The translations under genes were made by a program, and so were the position numbers. From contig WBXE01000034.1 of assembly GCA_008932955.1 (NCBI GenBank), positions 1-15,217 on the forward strand: a DNA stretch of 15,217 nucleotides, read 5' to 3'. This document shows, in pieces, positions 7,186 to 14,559 of this stretch. The stretch comes from Verrucomicrobiota bacterium. Its GTDB lineage: Bacteria > Verrucomicrobiota > Verrucomicrobiia > Verrucomicrobiales > Akkermansiaceae. The notes below the pieces were generated by a model that saw nothing but the letters and a program-made list of their open reading frames with translations, was not told where the DNA came from and made no database searches. Within the stretch, counting starts at the first letter, position 1, and each line of letters begins with the position of its first letter.

Positions 7186-9225
7186 ATGAAAAACACCTCC
7201 ATCCTATGTCTGAGCTCGGTCGTTCTGGCCACCTCCCTCAGTGCTGTTGAGTCCGGCGTGCCGACGGCATCGCGAGATTACCCGGTATGCCCGGTGCCCA
7301 CGAGCCAAGTCCACCTCAATGATATTTTCTGGAAACCGCGCATCGATATCAATTCCCGCATCACCGTGCCGGCTTGCTTTAAAAAATGCGAGCAAACCCG
7401 CCTGCCCAATTTCCGGCGTGCCGCTAAATTGCAGGATGGCGCGTTCCAGGGCGATCCCTTTGATGATTCCGACTTATACAAAGTAGCGGAAGGCGCGGCC
7501 TACTCATTGGCTGCAGTTCCCAATCCGGAGTTGCACAAGTACCTCGACGACGTGGTGGCGTTGCTAGGCAAGGCGCAACAACCCGACGGCTATCTCTATA
7601 CCTCGCGCATCATTCACGGCGACAAAGCCCCCGGCCGCGCCGGCCCGGTGCGCTGGCTCAATGAAATGGGCGGCGTCACCGGAGATGATAGCCATGAGTT
7701 ATACAATGCCGGTCACCTCATCGAAGCCGCGGTGGCCCATTACCAAACCACCAACCATCGCGAGTTCCTCGACATCGCCATCCGCCTGGCCGACCTGATC
7801 GATAAAACCTGGGGTCCCGGCCCGGATCAACTCAAGATCTCCCCAGGCCACCAGGAAATCGAACTCGCGCTGGTCAAACTCGGTCGCGCAACCGGCGAGC
7901 AAAAATATCTCACACTGGCAAAGTTTCTGTTGGATTGCCGCGGCCACTACCGCCGCCCCGCAGATATCAAACCCGCATTCCCTGACGCTTATTACTCCAA
8001 CGAAGTACCTCTGACAAATCTAACCAAGGCAGTCGGCCACGCGGTGCGCACCGGTTACATGCTCTCCGGCATGACCGACATTGCCGCGCTCTTCGCTGAT
8101 CCGGCTTACACCAAAGCGGTGGATGCCGTATGGGACGACACCGTGGGCAGCAAACTCTATCTCCACGGCGGCATCGGCTCAGGGGTCGGCACTTCGGAGG
8201 GCTTCGGCAATGCCCACGAAATGCCTAACAATGGTTACAACGAAACCTGCGCCGCCATCTCCAATTGCCTGTGGAATCACCGGATGTTCCTGCTGCATGG
8301 CGATGCCAAATACATCGATGTGCTGGAACGCACGCTCTATAACGGGTTTCTCTCCGGCGTCTCGCTCTCGGGTGACCATTTCTTCTATCCAAACCCCCTG
8401 GTCTCCAAAGGCGGCTACGCCCGCCGCGAATGGTTCGGCTGCGCCTGCTGCCCGGTGAATGTGAGCCGCTTCCTGCCGTCGGTGCCCGGCCTGCAGTATG
8501 CCGTGCATGCCGACCAACTCTACGTCAACCTGTATGCCGCTGGCATGGCCGAAACCAGCGTCGCCGCCACCCGCGTGAAGCTCACCCAGGAAACCCGCTA
8601 CCCGTGGGACGGGGCCGTCAAGTTGAGCGTCGCGGCGCAACAACCCACCCGTTTCACCGTGCGCTTGCGCATCCCCGGCTGGGCACGCAACCAACCGGTG
8701 CCCACCGACCTCTACCGCAACGCCGATGCCATCGAGCCCACGGTTTCCCTAACAGTCAACGGCGAGCCGCAAGACATTCAACTGCAGAAAGGATATGTGG
8801 CGTTGACTCGTGTCTGGAAGCAAGATGATGTGATCGCTCTCAACCTCGCCATGCCGGTGCGGCGGGTGGTTGCATCTGACAAAGTGGCCGACGACGCCGG
8901 ACGCGTGGCGCTGGAACGCGGCCCGGTGGTCTATTGCTTCGAGGGCATCGATCATAAGGATAAGGTATTCTCGCTCGTGGTAGCCGACGATACTGCGCTT
9001 GCCTCGACCTTCCGCGCCGACCTCCTTGGAGGCGTGGCCGTCATCACCGGCGAAGGCAGCATGGCCACGCGCCAGGCCGATGGCTCGGTGACCAGCGCGG
9101 CGACGGCACTCACCGCAGTGCCCTACTATGCCTGGTGCAATCGCGGTGCCGGCCAGATGCAGGTCTGGATGCCGCGCGAACTTGCCAAAGCCGATCCATC
9201 GCCCCTCCCCGAACCTGCCAAATAA
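7186..9225 (+). CDS. Secreted GH127 glycosidase (beta-L-arabinofuranosidase type, DUF1680)
   Basis: A 679-residue glycoside hydrolase of family GH127. The N-terminus is a Sec signal peptide (about 1-20, ending SLSA), so it acts in the periplasm or outside. In the characterised family member HypBA1, a zinc site built from Glu, Cys and a Cys-Cys pair holds the cysteine nucleophile, with an upstream Glu as acid/base. The matching residues here are Glu353 and Cys355 (NETC), Cys421-Cys422 (CACCPVN, Cys421 as likely nucleophile) and Glu338 (SEGFG) as likely acid/base. The alpha/alpha-barrel part spans roughly 40-440, followed by beta-sandwich domains (for example VRLRIPGWARNQP). Substrate is probably an L-arabinofuranoside, but the family includes other specificities. 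It lies 27 bp after argF and faces a second GH127 gene. Confidence 0.92.
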   Translation: MKNTSILCLSSVVLATSLSAVESGVPTASRDYPVCPVPTSQVHLNDIFWKPRIDINSRITVPACFKKCEQTRLPNFRRAAKLQDGAFQGDPFDDSDLYKVAEGAAYSLAAVPNPELHKYLDDVVALLGKAQQPDGYLYTSRIIHGDKAPGRAGPVRWLNEMGGVTGDDSHELYNAGHLIEAAVAHYQTTNHREFLDIAIRLADLIDKTWGPGPDQLKISPGHQEIELALVKLGRATGEQKYLTLAKFLLDCRGHYRRPADIKPAFPDAYYSNEVPLTNLTKAVGHAVRTGYMLSGMTDIAALFADPAYTKAVDAVWDDTVGSKLYLHGGIGSGVGTSEGFGNAHEMPNNGYNETCAAISNCLWNHRMFLLHGDAKYIDVLERTLYNGFLSGVSLSGDHFFYPNPLVSKGGYARREWFGCACCPVNVSRFLPSVPGLQYAVHADQLYVNLYAAGMAETSVAATRVKLTQETRYPWDGAVKLSVAAQQPTRFTVRLRIPGWARNQPVPTDLYRNADAIEPTVSLTVNGEPQDIQLQKGYVALTRVWKQDDVIALNLAMPVRRVVASDKVADDAGRVALERGPVVYCFEGIDHKDKVFSLVVADDTALASTFRADLLGGVAVITGEGSMATRQADGSVTSAATALTAVPYYAWCNRGAGQMQVWMPRELAKADPSPLPEPAK

Positions 9226-9361
9226 ACTCCGCGGCGAACCCTCACATCACACGCGCAACGAGTGGGAGAACGACCCGGCCGGCTGTCGAAATGTTCGATG
9301 TGCTACCTCGTCCCGCTGTCACATACGCTGTGATCCCGCCAGAGGCCGCCCCGCCCCCAGA
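9226..9361. other. Convergent gap between the two GH127 genes
   Basis: The 136-bp region separates two genes that end facing each other. It contains only weak hairpins (for example TCACA and TGTGA around 9319-9334) and no T-rich tail on either strand, so no terminator is called. Confidence 0.4.
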
Positions 9362-11392
9362 TCAGTCCGCCCGCTTGAGCCACACCCTCATGGCCCCTGG
9401 CTCGCGGTTGGCCCAGGCGTAATAGGGCACGGCGGTGATGGCCAGCGATCGCTGGTCGCCGGTCACCGCCTGGCCGGTTAGAACAGTGACCCCACCGAGC
9501 AAATCAGCGCGGTGCTCGGAGTGCAGCTCAGCCATATTGGGCAGCGCCAGTTGCGCGAGATCCGCGCCGGGCTGATCGACCGCCTCGAGGCAATACACCA
9601 GCGGACCCCGCATCAACGCCAGCTTGCCCCGGTCGGCAGCGACCTCGGCGTGGGCCACCACCCGTTGGATGGGCATGGGCATATCCAATTCGATCACATC
9701 GCCAGCCTGCCAGGTGCGCTGCAGGTGCAGGTAGCCGTCAGCGCCGGGGCTAGCGGCCACGACCTGGCCATTGAGCTTGAGGGTGACGGGCGCCACCTCG
9801 CAACGGGTGAAGTGATACAAATCACTGGGCACCGGGCGGCCCCGCGCCCACCCCGGGATGCGCAGGCACAGCTCGAAGGAGCTCGCCGATTCCGGCGCGA
9901 TGGTTAGGGCGACATGGCCGTCCCACGGATACTTCGTTTGCTGGGTGAGCTTGAGCGCTGCGCCATCTTCTAACTTAAGCTTGGCCTCGCCGGCGGCGTA
10001 CAGGTTGACGTAGATTTGGCCTAGCCCCTGGGCATACATGAAGCCGCCGATTTGGGGGATGAGGCGTGCCATATTCGTCGGGCAACACGACAGGCCGATC
10101 CACGGGTGGCGACTGGCACCCTTCACGCTGGCCAGCGGGTTCTGATAGAAAAACTGGTCACCGGCAATGGATATGCCCGCCAGCATTCCGTTGTAGAGCG
10201 TCAGTTCCAACAGGTCGGCGTACTGGGTGTTAGCCTTGAGCAGGGCCATGCGGTATTGCCAAAAAATATGAGCGATGGCAGCACAGGTTTCGCAGTAAGC
10301 GGACTCGTTAGGCAGTAGGTAGGCGTCGCCAAATCCCTCGTCATCATATTGACCGGTGCCCAGCGAGCCGGTCAGATACATCTTGTGATTCACCACATCA
10401 CGCCACAAGTCGTCAAGAGCCTGCGCGTAGCCGGGAGCCTCCATCAGGCGCACGATATCGGTCATGGCGCTATACAAGTAAGCGGCGCGCACGGCATGGC
10501 CGACGGCCTCGTGTTGGTCGATTACAGGCTGGTGATCTTGAATCCGGCGCTTGTCCGCGCGCAAGCGGGTGTATTCCAACTCAGGTTGTTGTTCGGACTC
10601 GAGCTTGTCCACGGGCACAGCCAGCGCTAGGACGGATGCCGAACCAAACAACTTGTGCTCGGTGCCATGAACGTACCCGCGCTCATCGAGGAAAAATTTT
10701 GCTAGGTCGAGATACCGGCGCTCACCGGTGGCGCGGTACAACCGGATGAGGGCCAACTCCACTTCCTCATGGCCATCGACGGCGTAGCGTTTGTTAGCAC
10801 CGAAAATTCCGTCGATGTGATCAGCGAAGCGCTGGGCGGCGGCGAGCACCTTGGGTTGGCCGCTGAGTGATTGTTCGGCGACGGCCATTTCGAAAAAGTG
10901 GCCGGCGTTGTACATTGGGTGGCCGCGGCGCAGGTTGTCCCAGCGTGTGTCCTGATCCTTGACGATGTAGTAGGCAATGAGAAAACCATCCGGCTGTTGG
11001 GCCGCAAGAATGCGCTCAATGATAGCCCCAACGCGCTGACGTAGGGCGCTATCGTCGAAGTGCTGCAGGGAAATGAGCGCGCCTTCCAGCGCCTTGTATA
11101 AATCCGAGTCGAAGGCAGAATGGCCTGCCAGCGCACCGTCAAATTTGCCGGCGGCCTTGTCGAAGTTGGTGACGTGGCCGTCTTGCTCTAGGCAATCGAG
11201 CGCGTGCGGCAGCGTCACCTTCTGATGGGCTTGCATGCGCGCCCCCCAGAAACCGCTGCGCATTTCCACCTGAGTGTGATCCACTTCGAGCAAACCCCGC
11301 ATGGGTGCCGGGGCAGCGCCGAGTGGCGCACTCATCACCGTGATAGCGGCGAAGAAGCTGACGGAGAATCTTAGATATGGGTGGCGGCGCAT
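9362..11392 (-). CDS. Second secreted GH127 glycosidase (beta-L-arabinofuranosidase type)
   Basis: A 676-residue GH127 protein, a diverged paralogue of the plus-strand gene it faces. The N-terminus MRRHPYLRFSVSFFAAITVM with following AxA-type sites (about 22-29) is a Sec signal peptide. Likely active-site residues are Glu352 (DDEGFG, acid/base), Glu368 and Cys370 (CETC), and Cys436-Cys437 (SCCPTN; Cys436 as nucleophile). Shared landmarks with the first copy include QQPDG, YNAGH, HEEVELALIRLYRATGE, EAVGHAVRAAY, LYNGMLAGIS and LRIPGWARGRPVPSDLY. Compared with that copy it has an insertion around residues 243-285 containing SEQQPELEYTRL. The ATG at 11392 gives a complete signal peptide; only a weak GAAAG precedes it. 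It probably acts on a related but different arabinose-containing substrate. Confidence 0.92.
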   Translation of the reverse strand: MRRHPYLRFSVSFFAAITVMSAPLGAAPAPMRGLLEVDHTQVEMRSGFWGARMQAHQKVTLPHALDCLEQDGHVTNFDKAAGKFDGALAGHSAFDSDLYKALEGALISLQHFDDSALRQRVGAIIERILAAQQPDGFLIAYYIVKDQDTRWDNLRRGHPMYNAGHFFEMAVAEQSLSGQPKVLAAAQRFADHIDGIFGANKRYAVDGHEEVELALIRLYRATGERRYLDLAKFFLDERGYVHGTEHKLFGSASVLALAVPVDKLESEQQPELEYTRLRADKRRIQDHQPVIDQHEAVGHAVRAAYLYSAMTDIVRLMEAPGYAQALDDLWRDVVNHKMYLTGSLGTGQYDDEGFGDAYLLPNESAYCETCAAIAHIFWQYRMALLKANTQYADLLELTLYNGMLAGISIAGDQFFYQNPLASVKGASRHPWIGLSCCPTNMARLIPQIGGFMYAQGLGQIYVNLYAAGEAKLKLEDGAALKLTQQTKYPWDGHVALTIAPESASSFELCLRIPGWARGRPVPSDLYHFTRCEVAPVTLKLNGQVVAASPGADGYLHLQRTWQAGDVIELDMPMPIQRVVAHAEVAADRGKLALMRGPLVYCLEAVDQPGADLAQLALPNMAELHSEHRADLLGGVTVLTGQAVTGDQRSLAITAVPYYAWANREPGAMRVWLKRAD

Positions 11393-11428
11393 CTTTCACG
11401 TCCGGCGCTTTTCCAGCCAATGCGAAGA

Positions 11429-11510
11429 TGCAAGACAACAGGACGTGAGAGCAGAACAGACGTAGAACTGCTGCGCCCTCTTATATTGTCTTACACTCTT
11501 GCGTCTTGTA
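11429..11510. repeat. Imperfect inverted CAAGAC-type repeat
   Basis: CAAGACAACAGGACGTGAGA (11430-11449) and, reversed, CAAGACGCAAGAGTGTAAGA (complement of about 11490-11509) face each other upstream of the second GH127 gene. They match at roughly two-thirds of positions. A similar string, CAAGACTTGAAGACACGAG, occurs near 31-49. The similarity is low enough that chance cannot be excluded. Confidence 0.35.
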
Positions 11511-11531
11511 GCCTTATACGCGCCCTCCTGC

Positions 11532-11780
11532 TTAGGGCTTAGGCAGATGCTTGTGCGAGCCATCGCACAGCGGAGCGCCGGCAGTTTGCTTGCACTGGCA
11601 CCACCACACGGTGGTTTTCTCAGTGGCCACGAATTTCACCGGCTGCAGGCCGGTGCCTTTGTGCGAGCCATCGCAAAACGGTTGATCGGAAGCCCGCCCG
11701 CAAGCGCACCACCAATAGGTTCCGGCTTCGACTTCAAGGGCTAGCGGTTTGGTATCACAGACAATAGGTGCTTCGGCCAT
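11532..11780 (-). CDS. Tandem CDGSH iron-sulfur domain protein
   Basis: An 82-residue protein with two CDGSH-type 2Fe-2S binding motifs. The first is Cys25-x-Cys27 with Cys36-Asp-Gly-Ser-His40 (WWCACGRASDQPFCDGSH), and the second is Cys61-x-Cys63 with Cys72-Asp-Gly-Ser-His76. Both keep the three-cysteine, one-histidine ligand set of mitoNEET-like proteins. There is no signal peptide or membrane anchor, so it should be cytoplasmic, with a redox or cluster-transfer role inferred from the family. The two motifs share DNA-level similarity (GTGCGAGCCATCGCA occurs in both halves), pointing to internal duplication. It sits alone on the minus strand between the GH127 gene and the complex I cluster. 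Confidence 0.92.
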   Translation of the reverse strand: MAEAPIVCDTKPLALEVEAGTYWWCACGRASDQPFCDGSHKGTGLQPVKFVATEKTTVWWCQCKQTAGAPLCDGSHKHLPKP

Positions 11781-11855
11781 GTGCGGAGAGTAAACCCATC
11801 CCGCCGGGGCGCAACCGCCAAATTAACAATATTTTCCGGCCTCACGGCTGGTATT

Positions 11856-11913
11856 GGCGCGTAAGAGGAGCCGCCTCATTGACGCGCCTCTACCCGCTAG
11901 GCATGCGCGTCAA
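11856..11913 (+). promoter_or_regulatory. Possible mutually exclusive stems upstream of nuoH
   Basis: GGCGCGT (11856-11862) can pair with ACGCGCC (11882-11888). The same middle segment, as TTGACGCGC (11879-11887), pairs perfectly over 9 bp with GCGCGTCAA (11905-11913). Only one stem can form at a time, as in attenuators or riboregulators. No U-rich tail follows, and the distance to nuoH is about 350 bp, so function is speculative. Confidence 0.3.
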
Positions 11914-12253
11914 AACCGCGGCTGACACCATGGCACTTTTGAGGTCGCATGCCGGGTTGAGTCCTTGCAATCCTGAAGTTTTCACCCGGTTCAGCGCCTG
12001 ACATAATGGAAAAAAGACTTGCTTAGACTGCTCGGTATGGTGAGAACTGTCGGGGGATACTTTTCCCTCAGGCCGCCGCAACGAGTCTCTCATCCGCATG
12101 AATTGGCTTCTTAGCAACCACCGTTTGATTTCGCCCGCGCACCACCGCAGTCCGGCAGTTGCCTCCCTGTCGCTCCAAAGCATGCCTTCACAGCGGCGAG
12201 ATCGCCATCAAGCCTGTAACCTATTGAAAAAACCCGGGAAATGATTACCAAAC

Positions 12254-12259
12254 AAGGAG
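12254..12259 (+). promoter_or_regulatory. Ribosome-binding site of nuoH
   Basis: AAGGAG lies 7 bp before the ATG at 12267. It is the clearest Shine-Dalgarno in the window and supports this start, which gives NuoH an unusually long N-terminus. Confidence 0.8.
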
Positions 12260-12266
12260 CCGTAAC

Positions 12267-13535
12267 ATGCGAGTGCCCGCGCTGATTGGCCTGCTGATGG
12301 GCGCGCTGCCGGCTGCGGAATCGGCTGCTATACCCCAGCCGCCATTGCTGACTGCTGAGGCGCTACCGTTGCTGCCGCAACACTTGGTAGAATTAACGCT
12401 GCAAGCCATCAAGGCCCCGGAGTGGCTAATTTCGTTAGGTTCGTTGGCCGCGGCGGCTGGCACCGTAGTGGCAGTTTTTTCATCGGGCTTTGCGCTGCTC
12501 TCGCTCATCGAGCGCAAGACACTGGCACGCATGCAAAATCGTATCGGACCGAATCGTGCGGGCATTTTTGGCATTCTTCAACCGGTGGCCGACGGCATCA
12601 AGCTGCTCACCAAGGAGGACATTGTGCCGAGCAAGGCGGAGTGGTTCCTGCATTTGTTAGCGCCAGTACTCATTGTCATTCCATCGATTCTGGCACTGGG
12701 AGTCATTCCCTATGGCCGCGAGTGGAACCCGCTGCCGCTGGAACTCGGCTTGGTGTTTTTTTTCGCAACGGGCACCATGACCGAAGTGGCGGTATTCATC
12801 GCCGGTTGGGCCAGCGGCTCGAAATTCCCGATGCTCGGCGCGATGCGAGCCATCTCGCAGATGGTGAGTTATGAATTGCCGCTCATCATCTCGGCACTGA
12901 GCGTGGTGATGCTCTCCGGCACCCTGTCGCTTTCCGGCATCGTGGAGCACCAGGCGGGCTATCATCTCGGGTTTCTTCCGAAGTGGAACATTCTAACACC
13001 ATGGGGGTTAGTCGCGGGCATTGTGTTTGCCATCGCCGCCAACGCGGAAAGCAACCGCTGCCCCTTCGACCTACCGGAAGGCGAGTCGGAGATTGTCGCG
13101 GGGCACATGACCGAGTACTCGGGCTTCAAGTACGCGCTGTTTTTCATGGGCGAATACCTCGGGCTCTTCGCCATCTCGGGACTCGGCATCACCTTGTTTC
13201 TCGGCGGTTGGCAGGCCCCCTTGCCCGGCCTGGACTGCGTGCCGTCGTGGCTCTGGTTTTTCGGCAAGCTCGCCGTGGTCATCTTCGTGTTCCTGTGGGT
13301 GCGTGCCACCTTCCCGCGGGTGCGCATCGACCAGCTGATGCGCTTCGCATGGCTCTGCCTCATTCCCATTGCGCTACTGACCCTACCAGTGGCGGCACTG
13401 TGGAGCTTCACCGGCCAAGGTGCACTTAGTTGGTTGCTGTGCTCGGCCGTCCTGGCGGTTCCGTTCATCATCATCAGCATCATTTTCAACCGCCGCATGG
13501 CCCCCACCATCCGCCGCTACCACTACGCCGAGTGA
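12267..13535 (+). CDS. nuoH: NADH-quinone oxidoreductase subunit H
   Basis: NuoH is the membrane subunit of respiratory complex I that joins the peripheral arm and forms much of the quinone chamber. The family's best-conserved segments are present: ERKTLARMQNRIGPNRAG (82-99), LQPVADGIKLLTKED (104-118) and NRCPFDLPEGESEIVAGHM (263-281), with the charged GESE loop. About eight hydrophobic membrane segments can be seen. At 422 residues it is longer than the usual about 325-350. Roughly 50 residues precede the normal first helix (about 53-80), and their beginning (MRVPALIGLLMGALPAAESA) looks like a signal peptide. The strong Shine-Dalgarno supports the start. It leads nuoJKL, but the gene that normally follows, nuoI, is not present. 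Confidence 0.95.
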   Translation: MRVPALIGLLMGALPAAESAAIPQPPLLTAEALPLLPQHLVELTLQAIKAPEWLISLGSLAAAAGTVVAVFSSGFALLSLIERKTLARMQNRIGPNRAGIFGILQPVADGIKLLTKEDIVPSKAEWFLHLLAPVLIVIPSILALGVIPYGREWNPLPLELGLVFFFATGTMTEVAVFIAGWASGSKFPMLGAMRAISQMVSYELPLIISALSVVMLSGTLSLSGIVEHQAGYHLGFLPKWNILTPWGLVAGIVFAIAANAESNRCPFDLPEGESEIVAGHMTEYSGFKYALFFMGEYLGLFAISGLGITLFLGGWQAPLPGLDCVPSWLWFFGKLAVVIFVFLWVRATFPRVRIDQLMRFAWLCLIPIALLTLPVAALWSFTGQGALSWLLCSAVLAVPFIIISIIFNRRMAPTIRRYHYAE

Positions 13536-13577
13536 CTCGCGGCAAGCGCAGCCTGGTCAACCATGCAACCTTTTTCT

Positions 13578-13716
13578 AACCACAGATTACACGGATTTAA
13601 CGGATTACACAGAATGAAGATTGAATTTAACAATAAGATTGAGTCCCACCCGGCAGGTGCGCGGGCCGAATCTTTAAACCCAATCTTCATCTGTGAAATC
13701 CGTGTAATCTGTGGTT
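13578..13716. repeat. 139-bp palindromic element between nuoH and nuoJ
   Basis: The outer arms are perfectly complementary over 21 bp: 13578-13598 (AACCACAGATTACACGG then ATTT) with 13696-13716. A second pair, ATGAAGATTG (13614-13623) with CAATCTTCAT (13681-13690), and a third, AAGATT (13635-13640) with AATCTT (13669-13674), continue the symmetry inward around a GC-rich centre. No protein is encoded. The CCACAGATTACACGGATT word recalls intergenic repeats seen in many bacterial genomes. It is probably a non-autonomous mobile or REP-like element and lies within the nuo transcript, where it would fold into a large hairpin. Confidence 0.88.
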
Positions 13717-13735
13717 CAAAAACCCACTCCCCCGA

Positions 13736-14251
13736 ATGATTCCGTTGTTATTACTCTCCCCTCTCATTCTTCTCGCCGCGCTGGGTGCGGTGTGGAAGGC
13801 GCGCCCTGTCCACGCGGCCTTGTTGCTGGCGCTCACGCTGGCGCTAGTGGCGGCACTCTATCTGACGATTGGGGCCGAGTTCATCGGCTTGGTCCAATTC
13901 ATGGTATATGTCGGCGGGGTCGCCATTTTGATCGTCTTCGCGCTGCTCATTACCCGGCCGGGCGACGAGGCCGCGGAACTCGCCCGCCGCCCGCGCTCAC
14001 TGGCCATGGGACTGGCCTGCGTGACTCCGGTGCTGGGCCTGTTGTTATATGCATTTTCCAAAGGCCTGCCGGCGGGAACGGCGCTGGAGACCAACCCGGC
14101 GCTGCCGGTGCAGGCGCTAGGCCAGGAGTTGTTTGAAAATTCGGTGCCGGCGGTGTTGGCGGTGGGCGTGCTGCTCACTGCGGTATTGATAGGCGCGGCA
14201 TTGTTTGCCCGCGAGACCGGCGATCCATCCGAACCCCCAGCCAGCCGATGA
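13736..14251 (+). CDS. nuoJ: NADH-quinone oxidoreductase subunit J
   Basis: NuoJ is a small membrane subunit of complex I next to NuoK and NuoH. The 171-residue protein shows about five hydrophobic helices. The family core GAEFIGLVQFMVYVGGVAIL (46-65), with the glycine-bearing third helix, continues into IVFALLITRP. The variable hydrophilic loop (about 75-90) and the last helix (about 137-158) fit the family. The ATG at 13736 lacks a visible Shine-Dalgarno and lies 20 bp after the palindromic element. The 3' end overlaps nuoK by 4 bp (ATGA), indicating translational coupling. Confidence 0.93.
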   Translation: MIPLLLLSPLILLAALGAVWKARPVHAALLLALTLALVAALYLTIGAEFIGLVQFMVYVGGVAILIVFALLITRPGDEAAELARRPRSLAMGLACVTPVLGLLLYAFSKGLPAGTALETNPALPVQALGQELFENSVPAVLAVGVLLTAVLIGAALFARETGDPSEPPASR

Positions 14252-14559
14252 CTCCCCTCCCCTTGCTTCTTACCCTCTCTGCGCTGCTGTTTGTGCTCGG
14301 CCTGTTCGCCGTGCTCAGCCGCCGCAACGCCATCCTGGTACTCGTCGGTATCGAACTGATGATCAACGCCGCCAACCTCAACTTCATCGCCTTCTGGCGC
14401 TACGGCTCACCGGTCGCCGATCTAACCGGCCCGCTGTTCGTGTTGTTTTCCATTGCCATCGCGGCGGCTGAGGCCGCCGTGGGTCTGGCTATCATCCTGA
14501 TGAATTTCCGCCGCACCCGTTCCACCGATCTCAACCGCCTAGATTCCCTCCATGGCTGA
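14248..14559 (+). CDS. nuoK: NADH-quinone oxidoreductase subunit K
   Basis: NuoK is a 103-residue, three-helix complex I subunit related to the MnhC/MrpC antiporter subunits. Conserved membrane glutamates used in proton transfer are present: Glu36 in VGIELMINAANLNF and Glu75 in IAAAEAAVGLAI, corresponding to E36 and E72 of the E. coli protein. The start overlaps the nuoJ stop (ATGA) and the 3' end overlaps nuoL by 8 bp, so the three genes are tightly coupled. Length is typical. Confidence 0.95.
   Translation: MTPLPLLLTLSALLFVLGLFAVLSRRNAILVLVGIELMINAANLNFIAFWRYGSPVADLTGPLFVLFSIAIAAAEAAVGLAIILMNFRRTRSTDLNRLDSLHG

Larger units (their letters stand above)
11781..12266. other. Region without a supported gene, upstream of nuoH
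   Basis: No convincing coding region is seen. A minus-strand frame of 97 codons (11890-12183) has no recognisable motifs and poor protein character. Complementary segments at 11856-11913 can form alternative stems. The end of the region carries the nuoH ribosome-binding site. The promoter for the nuo cluster should lie here, but no clear -35/-10 pair was found. Remnants of an inactivated gene are possible. Confidence 0.5.

Noticed and set aside
8179..8694. Minus-strand open frame of 171 codons inside the first GH127 gene
   Set aside because: It lies entirely opposite the GH127 catalytic region, with composition dictated by that gene's codons.
11890..12183. Minus-strand 97-codon frame in the gap before nuoH
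   Set aside because: No Shine-Dalgarno, no motif, patchy composition and no hydrophobic or domain-like segments; kept only as a note in the gap description.
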